Positions 9,401 through 17,283 of a DNA stretch of 42,095 nt are shown here, piece by piece. The position numbers and the translations under genes were made by a program. Each line of letters begins with the position of its first letter. The stretch's first letter is position 1. Source of the DNA: a virus; IMG/VR virus record IMGVR_UViG_3300033979_000214, positions 1 through 42,095 of that record. One strand, 5' to 3'. The notes beneath the pieces are model-generated. The model saw only the letters and a program-made list of their open reading frames with translations, ran no database searches and was not told the origin of the DNA.

Positions 9401-12400
9401 TTCTTCGGATCTTCACCGTATCACCAGTAGAGGATAGGTAATCGACTTGGTTGTCTGTGATGTAAGGCCGAATGCTCGTATCTCCGATCGCCGGAAGATC
9501 CCGGCCGGCCATGTCAGAATACAGGGTGGGCTTGGCGGTGATGAACACCGGAGTAAGCCCGTTCAGGCGGGCATACCGCAACACGGCAGCGACAGTGCGA
9601 CCCTTACCCACACCGGTCTGATCCGAGTTAATTAACGCTGAACCGCGTTCGATGTTTCGGATTGCTAATCCAGCAGCGTCAATTTGCGCAGCTGACATCG
9701 TCTTGAACAACTGGTCCTTGGTCATTTGCAACCGATTAGCGACGTAGTTGTCGATCGGCATCTTGACCTCGGCTTCTAATTCGCGGAGGGCGCGCTCAGT
9801 GGCGTCTGCGATGTTTGAAGGGCTTACCAACCCGGTTTCCGCGTTCTTGCTCTGGCTCTTGTAGGGCTTGGTCCGAGCCTCGGACATCACCTCGGGCTCT
9901 GCATCGGTTTCGGGCTCTACTGGAATCTCGGGCTCTGTCGGCACCGTGGCTTGGTCGATGGCATCAATGACGCCAGTGGCCTGGGTTCGATTGAGATCGT
10001 CCAACCCTTCGACGGTGTTGGCGGTCTCCTGCCAGATGGCCAGAAGCGATCGCTTGAGCTTATCCCAGATTTCGGGGAGATCAGCGCGCACCTGCGAGGC
10101 AAACTCAGCAAACGTGCGGATACCGGCCTTCACGTACAACGCAGCCATGCGGGCGCCGATCACGATGATCTCGGGATCAACGCCCATGCCGACGCCGCCG
10201 AGCTTCTCGCGCAGCTGCTTCTTCAGCGCCTCCAGTTGCGCCTGATCTTCCGTCGAGAGCTTTGCCGTTAGTCCGGGCCTTGCGGCAGGCGGATTAACCA
10301 CAGGTTCAGGCCGTCCACCCTCCACGACTCCAGCTGCTCCTGGTTGTTCGACTGCGGCCGTTGGCTCAACCACTGGTCCAGTTGCCGCTGGTTCACTTGG
10401 AGCAACAGGTCGTTGTTCTTGAACACTTGGTACAACTGGTCCGGGTCCAGGAACAGGCTGCTCGACAGGTGCAGGTTCTGCCCGCTGTCCTTGAGGTACG
10501 ACTTCAGGACGCGCAGGCGCTCCTGGAACGCCTCCGGGTTGTCCTCCACCTCCTGCAACTGTTGGCTCCACAGCTGGGAGATTTCCGACGCCAGTTGCTG
10601 CTGGGGTGACAGGGGTTGTGACTTTCGGTTTGCGAGCTTCATTTATCAGGGGTTTGAGTTGTGCCCAGCTGTTGTAAACGCGAGGTGCCGAAACCCACGG
10701 ACGAACCAATCCTCCTTGGGCAGCGGGAGGTGTTGATCGTTTTCCGTCGATTACCACAATATCAACCGGCCATCCCGCACCCATCTTAGAGTACATCCCC
10801 CCGTCGATGGTGAAGAAGTCGGTGACATTGAACCGATTGAACAGGTCAAGGTACTCAGCCCGCTCGTAGGATCTGAGCCGGTTTTCTGGAGTTCCCAGCT
10901 TGTTGGACTGCGATCCAGTTTTGGATCCCAAGATCAGCACGGCTTTTCCGTTGGGAGCCATGGCTTCGAGCGTGTTCAGAGCGATGGCGAGGTCGATGCT
11001 CGATGTCTGAGCCCGCTTGATGCTGCTTCTGAAAAGCGGGAACGACTCCTTTTGGCCTTCGATGAATCGAGCGCCAAACGGAGGGTTGATAATGACGCGA
11101 TCCGGCTGAGCCAAATCCAGTGAGTTGAAAAACTCCTGGCTCACCGCATCGAGCCCGGTCGCAGGCTTGCCGATGAAACGCTCCAAGCGGGTGCGGCGAT
11201 TCGGGTCTAACTCGTTGGCAAGAATGTCCTGCTTGGTCGGATCCGAAGTGACCAGAAGCATTCCGTTGCCGGCAGTCGTCTCGGCCACGCGTTGGCCTCC
11301 CTCTACATCCGCCAGAATGCCGGCCAGATAGGCCAACGGAGGCGGCGTGGAATACGCTTGGGCGGTCTTGCTTGCAGCCGTGCGAGTACCCAGCTGCGGC
11401 TGTTCCTCGTACCGTTGGGTCAGCTTATCGTAGGTCTCGTTCGGATCCACTCCGGCAGACCGGTCTTCACGAACAGTCTTGGCCGTGGCCTCAACGATCT
11501 GCGATTCGAGTTCTTCTTCGGCCGCTTTCTTGGTTGGCTCAACCAGCTTGGGTGCAGGAACCGGGGTTGGTTCGGCAGGGGGAAGCGCAGACGCCGCTGG
11601 AGAGATTTCCTCCGGCGGACGGATTAAATCTTCGGGTACGACCGGCGCTTGGGTTTCGGCCCCTGCTCCTTCGGGAGGCCGCCCTCCTTGATCCACTTCT
11701 GGCAGTCCCGCTTGGACTTCAGGTTCCGCAACTGGAACTTCAGGTTCCGCAACAACAGGTTCCGGAAGACCCATCTCGCGATGCAGTCCGCGCAATTCTT
11801 GAAACTCTTCCGGCTGAATTGTTCCGGACTCAGCCTTCAAACGAAGATCGTCGAGACGGTTGACGTTGATTCCAGGAGCGGGCGCCGGCGGCGCAATAGC
11901 CTCCTCGACAGCGGCAGGAATCGTGGGCTCGGGCTGGATTGAAATCGGTCCAGAGGGCGGTCCACCTGCATTGATCCCGCCAAGCTCTTCGGCAATATCC
12001 GGAGTCAGCGCATCCTCAATACCGCTGACGGTAGCAGCAGAGTTCGGAAGCGGATTGGCAGGATCAGCGCCAATGGATTCACGAATATCGGCTTCGGTAT
12101 CAACGATTGTTTGAACGCCATCTCTTACAATGGCAGGTCCTCTTGCAAGACGTTGCTCCTGGAGACTGCGGAGCCTTTGGCCACGGGAAATCTTTCCAGC
12201 ACCACCGGCGACAAGTCCAACCAGTGTTCCAACGCCTGCACCAACCTCTCCGGACTCAAGGATGCCTTGGCCCAGTTTCTGGTCAGGATTGTAGATTTTC
12301 TGAGCGGCCAGATTCTGAAGAAACTGCTCAGACGATTCCTGTGCAGCTTCTTCAAGGCCAGTTCTGATAGCGCCACGAATTACGCGTTTGCCAACAGCGC

Positions 12401-13100
12401 CAGTCACAAGGCGTTTGATTGCCGGAACGGCGCCCAATGCGCTTTCAGTGATAGCACCTATCGGCGCGGTGGCCATGAGCACTTTGCGCTGCGCCAGCGG
12501 CTTTTCAGAACGAAGTCGATTGGCTTCAACCAAATCACCTTTGGCCAACGCGTCTGCAATCTTGGTGTCGTAGAACTGACCTGCCTCTTGCGCGGCATCT
12601 TCGCCGGAACTGAGACCGTATGCCAATTGGCCAGCAATTGGTATGGCCGAAACCGGAAGTGATCCAACGCCGCTTGCAATTTGAGTGAGGTAATCCCCCT
12701 CGCGCAACGGATTGACCGGAAACGCTTCCGCCGCTCCTGCTTGAAGATTCTGACCAAGCCTGAACGTCGCATCAGTTTCAGTACGTGCCTGAAGTTCTTC
12801 GGGAGAAACTGCTTTGGTCCGTTTTTCCCATTCCAAAAGACGGCGTTCGTAGGCCGCCATTCCAGCAGGGCTCTCAGCCTGTGCTGCCGTAATGGTAGGA
12901 GGCGGTTCCTCAGACGCTGCACGCGCAAGCCCCATCATCGCGCCGCCGACCATTCGGCCGCCTTCGCGCATCAAGGCTGATCCAGCGGCGGGTAGCGCGC
13001 CTTGGTCAAACGTATCGACAAGCTCTTGAAGTTCGTTTTCACCAACGTCATCAGGAACCTCGATCAGTCCGATGTCTTGAATATCAACGAGCTTAGGCAT
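3423..13100 (-). CDS. Giant polyvalent ejected protein: methyltransferase-like domain plus strawberry-notch helicase
   Basis: The product has 3,225 residues and is uninterrupted. Domains in order: an Ala/Gly-rich N-terminal region with hydrophobic stretches (about 1-330); a Pro/Glu/Val linker (about 400-540); an N6-adenine-methyltransferase-like domain (about 555-820) with a motif-I-like AETTAGNG near 609 and INPPFG near 672; a second Pro-rich linker (about 820-950); and a small helical domain near 975-1035. Next comes an SF2 helicase of the strawberry-notch type (about 1060-1750): Walker A DQTGVGKGRT near 1160, VLDEAHVAAGA near 1308 and motif VI MLGRIMRFGQ near 1688. A strawberry-notch-like C-terminal domain follows (about 1900-2200, QRYVVTGNLLKGF). 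The last 750 residues are helical with a hydrophobic stretch near 2920, as in phage 'large polyvalent protein' C-termini. Known relatives (P1 DarB-like and other polyvalent proteins) are packaged, enter with the DNA and can counter restriction. It follows two candidate internal virion genes, so virion packaging is likely. Confidence 0.88.
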   Translation of the reverse strand: MPKLVDIQDIGLIEVPDDVGENELQELVDTFDQGALPAAGSALMREGGRMVGGAMMGLARAASEEPPPTITAAQAESPAGMAAYERRLLEWEKRTKAVSPEELQARTETDATFRLGQNLQAGAAEAFPVNPLREGDYLTQIASGVGSLPVSAIPIAGQLAYGLSSGEDAAQEAGQFYDTKIADALAKGDLVEANRLRSEKPLAQRKVLMATAPIGAITESALGAVPAIKRLVTGAVGKRVIRGAIRTGLEEAAQESSEQFLQNLAAQKIYNPDQKLGQGILESGEVGAGVGTLVGLVAGGAGKISRGQRLRSLQEQRLARGPAIVRDGVQTIVDTEADIRESIGADPANPLPNSAATVSGIEDALTPDIAEELGGINAGGPPSGPISIQPEPTIPAAVEEAIAPPAPAPGINVNRLDDLRLKAESGTIQPEEFQELRGLHREMGLPEPVVAEPEVPVAEPEVQAGLPEVDQGGRPPEGAGAETQAPVVPEDLIRPPEEISPAASALPPAEPTPVPAPKLVEPTKKAAEEELESQIVEATAKTVREDRSAGVDPNETYDKLTQRYEEQPQLGTRTAASKTAQAYSTPPPLAYLAGILADVEGGQRVAETTAGNGMLLVTSDPTKQDILANELDPNRRTRLERFIGKPATGLDAVSQEFFNSLDLAQPDRVIINPPFGARFIEGQKESFPLFRSSIKRAQTSSIDLAIALNTLEAMAPNGKAVLILGSKTGSQSNKLGTPENRLRSYERAEYLDLFNRFNVTDFFTIDGGMYSKMGAGWPVDIVVIDGKRSTPPAAQGGLVRPWVSAPRVYNSWAQLKPLINEARKPKVTTPVTPAATGVGNLPAVEPTVAGGGGQPGGVPGAPARPEVVPQGQRAEPAPVEQPVPGPGPVVPSVQEQRPVAPSEPAATGPVVEPTAAVEQPGAAGVVEGGRPEPVVNPPAARPGLTAKLSTEDQAQLEALKKQLREKLGGVGMGVDPEIIVIGARMAALYVKAGIRTFAEFASQVRADLPEIWDKLKRSLLAIWQETANTVEGLDDLNRTQATGVIDAIDQATVPTEPEIPVEPETDAEPEVMSEARTKPYKSQSKNAETGLVSPSNIADATERALRELEAEVKMPIDNYVANRLQMTKDQLFKTMSAAQIDAAGLAIRNIERGSALINSDQTGVGKGRTVAAVLRYARLNGLTPVFITAKPTLYSDMAGRDLPAIGDTSIRPYITDNQVDYLSSTGDTVKIRRTVAKTREELAKVNDTSELPAGTNALFTTYDQLKSDVPPGFKETPKQKRQRQSKRVAKPFGPIWQALSRIAPNAIFVLDEAHVAAGANSDTNIRFDQILPKSKGAYFASATFAKRPDNLGLYSLKTLMQRAGLRPTEMTELMDSGGLALQQALTSMLAESGEFVRREQNWGGVPFDFVTSTDNAERERELADVYTDFLQQIMRFSKKVSKVAKKMENAENQTRASEEKVSVSSTNFGSLLFQLSTQYILSLKSQAIAEKAIETLKGNEKPFIAINNTLEGPIANLKKEGYDVSYKGLLLRQLDKLLEVTVRDKGSDTKTTVKITPDELPDDAREQYEGIRNEIEGVDFGDMPISPIDFIKNRIQQAGYSIDEITGRNTEVVTTPDGKATPTSRKKRDRRVVLDDFNNGRLDAILVNKSGSTGTSAHTDPKFKDQRRRVMVVGQAAPDINDFMQMLGRIMRFGQTSLPRYVVLSSSLAAENRFMVLLRRKMASLNANTSADTESDLTANEGLVADIFNSIGDDVVYNVLKSNPEIVDQMDFSLPALDEGIDEGGDFARSATGYFVILPDDYAAKLWRDISELYTDRIRALDEVGENPLKANVDDLRAKTVDSSEFTPGTGTTPFDGPSVMERVSIKPPKAPPTYDAATEEAAKNRASTKAIAEGWLKQSRAFEQQRVAAMEAKEVTPAQIQSVKDAFEETRQMVISAYQKIGRAFKNQFGYVAVPIGLKLKSNDPGNFTRPSDHQLLLMRNMVRSRASMPLSMSEGSEVASSLGEEVSNAAEEWQTTTETTDQRYVVTGNLLKGFQGARGASEVRPKITIYTTNTGKRKTGILMPANFTPERKVKDIRVPREEAISLLRGGTEIFAKGESEGTKSAELLRIKPAGGGKYEVRIRAGNALRPVWSNPSVQRLFPDNLVQKGSFLVGTMDAADAPSLMSVAEQINPDLGRLMYDKVENLLNRAIQATRPQGSYESTAAIPLAVINLALRAARAVYIKTRDIIQARQAAIEYVRENAPANTDFAAAEVEIGQLIEGAFETPGAGPFEQREVQPPRAAAGQRRRPSAGFFQGRIVRETNAERKAAAREWVDQYGDDIEEAFTAATGGNRAAQFGITPALQQTILGELIERTAARLQGSFRNPIEQQRWVYLLRKIGEVAAQSGAQDFGQSGQARRAMINDIDYLTPTLTYYNLITERQKEIPFPEVSSDQIRRWLLDASKRAIANIRSTLSIADNVVSRELKQARRELGVSWEDIMTSSLDKQGNYKRILLDVIGEHPILKTLSRAGQIELANLLGNAFEKERNKIVRDEFRKQVKLPEVKEAVRKKIYDSVPEIIKWANLGLLTNPEAAADAFRNAIAPKFGVAQINGETAQKISDMAQRAQRTGGTARNKIIQEMYQLMQREGGIRARNIIMDYWYGSVLSGLTTAVEQGTGIINSMINAGLASVQSGTSAPYIASAWLDGLRRSFKDVPAIFAKGEMFRGINFDPERPTSTLEALKDSDNIALKAISNLRFVSRFMDAMDHVAVTSNYEAMKAWIITRGGDKEQIRKFLIPTAEDVQLAKDKAESEGLPAERINQRVREILESRIPSEILVDAKELARQAAFKQDPTGIVGLFYQWLNQAEKKYPGVKMVTGLAFLRFAANATNSSIDWLPWGFTRYYLSNSSRINQPFGYQISENERKLLLMKASIGTSLMAMAGALFLGDDDKEEDRNIDITGSYRSLDPDKKRQLLAQGRQPYSIRIGDKFISYRQMPFAMGLAAIGELRDHQLHNPKDWNRDAILGKFKDAAQAGMFVLTDSPAISAFTELVGMTNAYKYNADDLVNKDLSRWAGRLAGSFIPNILKQVDTYFDPQYYQAKLGSEYFLQQVPMLRRDIGAGPMVNVLGEPVEMMKHPFSRWIKTRKDDPAWNTLATLSERGVFLPTPSAAAKISENGTRRQMNPEEFYRYQREVGQQYREYVLRKGPQLLAATPDQAIKIISQDTERIRTRIREKIDRSVR

Positions 13101-13103
13101 GGT

Positions 13104-13964
13104 TTATTTGGCTAGGACGAGCTTGCCTGTGACCGGGTCGCGTTGAAAGCGTGCTTTTACGGGAGCGTTGGTAGGTTGAGGTGACGCTTGTTGAGCCAAT
13201 CGCTCGGCAATTTGCTCGGCTGTCAGCTTCACCTTCATTGGGCCTTGAAGAGTGTCGATTTCGATTTCTCCGGGATATTCTGTCTTTGCGGCCTTTTCTG
13301 TTTTCGGCTTCCGCATCATGACATCACGTCCTGCCACTCGGCTTGTAGTCATGCCTTCCGGGAGTTCAACGCGTGGTGCTGTTGCGGCAGGCGCAGCACC
13401 TGACAAGATGTCAAATATCGTCGCTGGCCCTTGGCCGGTGATGGCTGATTCAACGTCAGCTGGAATCTGAGGTTGATTACCAAGCGGAAACACTCCTTGC
13501 GATGCCAATATGCGGTCAAACTGCTGGGCGTCTTTGGTCTTTTGAACGATTCCCTGGGCTCTTCCGCGATTGTAAAATTCGGATTTGCGCTCTTCTGGAG
13601 TCAACTCCACGCCTGGAATCGGGATCCCCTGCGTTTCTGCAAACCCAATGGTCTCCAGAAGCTGGTTTCGATTGCCGGCTTCTTCTTGGGCGGTTGCAGA
13701 ACCCACGATGTCGATCGACCCGTCAGGGTTACGTTTCAAGAACCTTCCAAACTTGGCCGCTAGACCCTCATCACGGCTTTTAGCCCCAAGCGTTGCCGCC
13801 TCCCGTCGCTGCTCAACGAGATCCTGGTAGTACCTATCACGCATCCGCGCCTCTTCAGCACGCTGCGCTGTTGCTTCCTCACGCGCTTGGCGTTGGTTCG
13901 CCAGCTGCAAGCCTGCGAGGTACGACTGCCCGATGTTTTCGAGTCCTGAGAAGGGGTTTGCCAT
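13104..13964 (-). CDS. Candidate internal virion / ejection protein (286 residues)
   Basis: I do not recognise a domain. The N-terminus has FSGLENIGQSYLAGLQLANQ followed by a charged helical stretch rich in A, E, R and Q (about residues 20-60). The middle has NRNQLLETIGF and IPIPGVELTPEER, and the C-terminal half is Pro/Ala-rich and low in complexity. The gene lies three bases before the giant gene's ATG and directly after another small helical protein. In podoviruses, small soluble ejection proteins occupy this place. A motif resembling NR-x-QLLE-x-x-G...IPG is shared with the next protein upstream. The ejection role is inference from position and composition. Confidence 0.7.
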   Translation of the reverse strand: MANPFSGLENIGQSYLAGLQLANQRQAREEATAQRAEEARMRDRYYQDLVEQRREAATLGAKSRDEGLAAKFGRFLKRNPDGSIDIVGSATAQEEAGNRNQLLETIGFAETQGIPIPGVELTPEERKSEFYNRGRAQGIVQKTKDAQQFDRILASQGVFPLGNQPQIPADVESAITGQGPATIFDILSGAAPAATAPRVELPEGMTTSRVAGRDVMMRKPKTEKAAKTEYPGEIEIDTLQGPMKVKLTAEQIAERLAQQASPQPTNAPVKARFQRDPVTGKLVLAK

Positions 13965-13967
13965 AGG

Positions 13968-14753
13968 TTAGCCTGCGTCAAGAATTCCAAGTTCAATACC
14001 AGATCCGGTTCCAACTCCTGGTCCAGCCCAGTTGTTTCCAGCGGCAGCACTGCCACCGGTTCTGCCCCCAAATCCACCAGACCCCAGCGCACTAAACCCA
14101 AGGTTGGTCAACCCGGATCCAAGCGAGCTAAGGCCTAGGCCGGCGACTCCACCCGCGCTCGGCATATTGTATGTGCCAAGCAAAGCGGCTTGTTTCTTGG
14201 CCCGTTCGTCAGCACGAATGCTGGCGAGCATCTGCGGGGTAAATTCAAAATTCGCCAGCGGCGCCAGCGGGGTCGTGCCAAGGATATTCGCAAACTGCTG
14301 CCCGCCCGCCTGCCGCAAAGCCAACGACGTACGACCAAGATCGCGTGCTGTCAGGTTGCCGGCGGCTTGACTGCCGGCAAACCCTCCAGAGACCGCACGC
14401 CCGGCGGCCTGCCGCTGAACCTGCGCCGCGACATCCGGTGGGAGCTCCCCGCGAAGTAGCGCCAGCGCATTCTGAGTGCGTTGGGACTGTCCTTCCTGAT
14501 AACCGGGAATCTGAATGCCGAGGGACTCCAGAAGCTGGGCGCGGTTGAATGCATTCCTCTGCGCCTCAAGCTCGCGTGTTCGTGGCGTCAGCTGCTCTGC
14601 CTCGCCGACGGCACCAGGAATATCGAGGCCAGGCATATTTGCCACGCCGCGAGCGCCAGCGCGATCTTTGCTAGCTTGATTGGCACTCACTGCGGCACCA
14701 ACGCCGCTAGCAACGAGGCCTGTTCCGACTACTGCTGTGGCTACGAATGACAT
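13968..14753 (-). CDS. Candidate internal virion protein with hydrophobic N-terminus
   Basis: The 261-residue protein begins with a hydrophobic Gly/Ala segment (SFVATAVVGTGLVASGVGAA, about residues 2-21). Helical Gln/Arg/Ala-rich sequence follows, including FNRAQLLESLGIQIPGY and LRGELPPDVAAQVQRQAAG. The C-terminus is Gly/Ser/Ala-rich, with GLGLSSLGSGLTNLGFSALG. T7 gp14-like ejection proteins share this build: one hydrophobic N-terminal segment, amphipathic helices and Gly-rich ends that insert into the outer membrane. No sequence-level homology is claimed. The ATG overlaps the cupin gene by 13 bases. Confidence 0.7.
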   Translation of the reverse strand: MSFVATAVVGTGLVASGVGAAVSANQASKDRAGARGVANMPGLDIPGAVGEAEQLTPRTRELEAQRNAFNRAQLLESLGIQIPGYQEGQSQRTQNALALLRGELPPDVAAQVQRQAAGRAVSGGFAGSQAAGNLTARDLGRTSLALRQAGGQQFANILGTTPLAPLANFEFTPQMLASIRADERAKKQAALLGTYNMPSAGGVAGLGLSSLGSGLTNLGFSALGSGGFGGRTGGSAAAGNNWAGPGVGTGSGIELGILDAG

Positions 14754-15205
14754 GGTAAGTATTGGTTCTGCCTCACGTAGGTGAGGTCGTTCAAAAGCTC
14801 TTCGTGATCCGTCTTGTTATCAAGATTCAGGTGAACCGTGGTCCAAATCGTGTCCTCATGAATCAGCAGCACCCGACGGGTTCCGGGCTTCGTGATGCCG
14901 GAGTATGGCGCCGTGTACGTCACGCACCCCTCGTTCTCGCTGACCACCGTGACCTTGCCTTTGGTGATGAAGAACGGGTTGTCGAACTTATGGATGCGGC
15001 TGGTGACAATCGAACCGGCCGGCATGAAGATTTCGCGCACGTACATCCCTTCCGGGAACGTGTGTTTTAGCGGACACTCCTGCTGCGGAATATTCGCCAC
15101 AAACGCTTCCCACCTGTCCAGACGATCGTCGAACGTGACGGTCTCGTCCGTCAGGATGTCGAGCCACGTGACAGGCTGCACGGCTACTGGAAGCTCCTCA
15201 GTCAT
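14741..15205 (-). CDS. Cupin-fold phage protein
   Basis: The 154-residue protein has a single cupin-like barrel at about residues 40-135: GMYVREIFMPAGSIVTSRIHKF (motif 1, one His), NPFFITKGKVTVV, and motif 2 with PGTRRVLLIHEDTIWTTVHLN. Several phages encode cupin-fold proteins next to tail or internal virion genes; whether they bind metal or sugar or are purely structural is unsettled. The start is the ATG at 15205, which shares a base with the upstream stop (TGATG); a TTG one codon earlier is the alternative. The position between the adaptor candidate and the ejection proteins suggests a virion component. Confidence 0.75.
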   Translation of the reverse strand: MTEELPVAVQPVTWLDILTDETVTFDDRLDRWEAFVANIPQQECPLKHTFPEGMYVREIFMPAGSIVTSRIHKFDNPFFITKGKVTVVSENEGCVTYTAPYSGITKPGTRRVLLIHEDTIWTTVHLNLDNKTDHEELLNDLTYVRQNQYLPCHS

Positions 15206-16293
15206 CAAATGAATCCTCCTAACCGATACTGGATCTTGGCGGAACCCCAGACCTGCACGTTGACGACCGTGCGCTCGTTGGGGCTGTAGGTTTCAAGCTC
15301 GTTCCGAAGGCTCCGCAGGGCCAGTTGGATCTCGCGCTCAGCCTCGGTGTACTGATTCCGGTCCTCCTTCTGGATGGCCTTCATCATGTGCTTGATCGCC
15401 TGGAGGTTTCCGATGAACAGCCAATCCGAGTCCACGACTGCCGGGATAAAGTCCAGTCGCACGATCGCTTCGACGACGGTGTTGGTGCATGCCTCATCTG
15501 CTGGCACGCAGCCGTCGCCATGGTCGATACAGTCGTTCTGCGCTTCTGCGTTGCACCCGGAGGTGCCACCGCAGACCTCGGGCATGCCGATAAGGTAGGT
15601 GCGGCGGTACTCGGGGTTCTGCTCGCTCGGACCCCAGACTGCAATCTGGGTCAGCAAGGTGGTTGTTGGGTTGTACGCCAGAATCGTCAGGCTGCCTTGA
15701 GTCAGCGGCTTCTGGGCACCGGTGAGACCGGGTTGCTTGAACAGGTTGACCGTCTGGACGTAGGCGGTCACCGCCGGGTTGGGCAGCGTCACGTACTCGC
15801 CCCATACGTACTCGCCGGTCACCGTGTCCAGCGTGCGGATCGGGTTACCGTTGGGGTCTAGCCCCTGAAGAAGCACGCGCTTGCCGGCATCGGCCGTCAG
15901 CTGGGGTTGCACGCGGATGTAGCAGTTTCCAACCGAGTCCCGGAACTGGGTGACCATACCGCGATCCAGTAGCTGGTCCTGCTCGCAGCCTTCACGGCCG
16001 CAACCGGTGCGCGGCGCTCGCTCGTCGGTCTGGAACTCGTACCACTGGTTCTGGATCGGGATGTTGTACCCGCAGACGTTCATCGCCTCGATCGTCTTGA
16101 CCTCGCGAGGCCAGGTGATGCAGCCGGCAGTGACGCAGACGCGGAGCTTCTTGTACGTGCCCCACCACTTGCCCATGTCGGCCAAGCGCGCCTGAGCCTC
16201 GTTCAGCAGCTGGAGAAAACGATCGTCGCAGGTGGCGAGACCGACAGCCTGCGGGATCGTGGAGTTCTTGGCTTGGGCGAGGGTTTTTCTCAT
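15205..16293 (-). CDS. Cys-rich tail adaptor / head-tail connector candidate
   Basis: The 362-residue protein has an N-terminal helix with LLNEAQARLADMGKWWGTYKKL followed by β-rich sequence, the layout of a gp11-type podovirus adaptor that sits under the portal. Twelve cysteines are visible, clustered in TGCGREGCEQD (about residues 97-107) and between VCGG and ACTN (about residues 240-270). The C-terminus (about 285-345) is helical and charged, with LQAIKHMMKAIQKEDRNQYTEAE, then a final β segment. The gene follows the fibre-like protein with a one-base gap (TAA-C-ATG). The adaptor call rests on fold impression and position; a tail decoration protein is the alternative. Confidence 0.6.
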   Translation of the reverse strand: MRKTLAQAKNSTIPQAVGLATCDDRFLQLLNEAQARLADMGKWWGTYKKLRVCVTAGCITWPREVKTIEAMNVCGYNIPIQNQWYEFQTDERAPRTGCGREGCEQDQLLDRGMVTQFRDSVGNCYIRVQPQLTADAGKRVLLQGLDPNGNPIRTLDTVTGEYVWGEYVTLPNPAVTAYVQTVNLFKQPGLTGAQKPLTQGSLTILAYNPTTTLLTQIAVWGPSEQNPEYRRTYLIGMPEVCGGTSGCNAEAQNDCIDHGDGCVPADEACTNTVVEAIVRLDFIPAVVDSDWLFIGNLQAIKHMMKAIQKEDRNQYTEAEREIQLALRSLRNELETYSPNERTVVNVQVWGSAKIQYRLGGFI

Positions 16294-16294
16294 G

Positions 16295-17281
16295 TTAGCG
16301 GATGGCGCGAGCCATGACTCGCCACTTGGCTTCGTCGATGGCGGTTAGGACACCGGTGGTTTTGTGGTTCACAGCAATACCTGAAACGGCGCTACCGCGA
16401 ACAAGGCCAATAGTGGTAGCGTTTGAAAATCCGGTGACCCGAATATCGCTTTCAGAAAGGTTTGTCCGAAGGATGCTTCCAACTGGGATGTAATCTCCGC
16501 CAGCCGGATTGATTCCGGTGTATCCGGCATCACCGGTTGCATCCGTGCAAATGATTCCAATGTCCCAAGACAATGGGTCCACCGTAAAACCATGCGAGAA
16601 CGTGACTGAAGCACCCGCCGCCGGAATCGCCTGATAGTTTGCCACCGGCGTAATGTACCCCGACTCCCACACCGATGCCGGTGCCGAGTTGGTCCTCAAA
16701 AATTGACGGTCGGTTCCAGGCGCGAATGATGCCGGCCCGATATTCTGACCGGGGTTCAGCAGCTGGAAACGCGTGCCGTCGTAGACCACGACACACATCT
16801 GGCCAAGCCTGATGTCATTTGCGACCAGCGCCGTAGTGCCATACTTGGTGATCGCTTTGGTTGCGAACCCGTCAACCGAAAGTGTGCTGGGGCCAGTATT
16901 CGCGTTCGATGCCCCGAAAGCATAGGTTGCGCCGGTGCGATACGCTTGGTTCACCCCCGGAGACGCCGGCGCCAAGGTAACCGTGTAGGCATCTGGAACA
17001 CCTCCGCCAACACCGTAGGTCAGCTGGGTTGTGACCCGCGCCCATCCGGCCGGAGCCGTAGTGTTGTACTTCAGGATTTCGACAGGATTTCCACCAGCGT
17101 CCAGGCGCAACCAGTAGAGTCCGAGATTCGGAGCAACCGGCGCGATCGCGCTTGCCACCCACTCTGGCGAGGTTGCGAACTGAGCAATCAGCGCGGCCGC
17201 GTAGGCGTCCAAGCGATCCTGCTCAGATGCGAAACAGGCGGGTGGCGGCAGCACGCCGGCGGTAAGGTTGATCTCAGGCAT
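16295..17281 (-). CDS. Tail fibre-like structural protein
   Basis: The 328-residue protein begins with a short segment (INLTAGVLPPPACFASEQDRLDAYAAALIAQF). It then carries Gly/Ala/Thr-rich β sequence typical of phage fibres: AYTVTLAPASPGVNQAYRTGATYAFGAS, NTGPSTLSVDGFATKAI and a YDGTRFQLLNPG block. A C-terminal domain with VANYQAIPAAGASVTFSHGF ends in AKWRVMARAIR. The pattern resembles virion proteins carrying a repeated DGT-x-F-x-LLNP fibre domain. It lies directly behind the tailspike gene (TAA-CC-ATG), so it is probably a second fibre or spike component. Receptor specificity cannot be told. Confidence 0.7.
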   Translation of the reverse strand: MPEINLTAGVLPPPACFASEQDRLDAYAAALIAQFATSPEWVASAIAPVAPNLGLYWLRLDAGGNPVEILKYNTTAPAGWARVTTQLTYGVGGGVPDAYTVTLAPASPGVNQAYRTGATYAFGASNANTGPSTLSVDGFATKAITKYGTTALVANDIRLGQMCVVVYDGTRFQLLNPGQNIGPASFAPGTDRQFLRTNSAPASVWESGYITPVANYQAIPAAGASVTFSHGFTVDPLSWDIGIICTDATGDAGYTGINPAGGDYIPVGSILRTNLSESDIRVTGFSNATTIGLVRGSAVSGIAVNHKTTGVLTAIDEAKWRVMARAIR

Positions 17282-17283
17282 GG

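Noticed and set aside
10268-10642. Gln/Leu-rich minus-strand frame of 124 codons and its plus-strand counterpart
   Set aside because: It is the out-of-frame reading of the Pro/Val-rich repetitive linker of the giant protein; low complexity explains the open frame.
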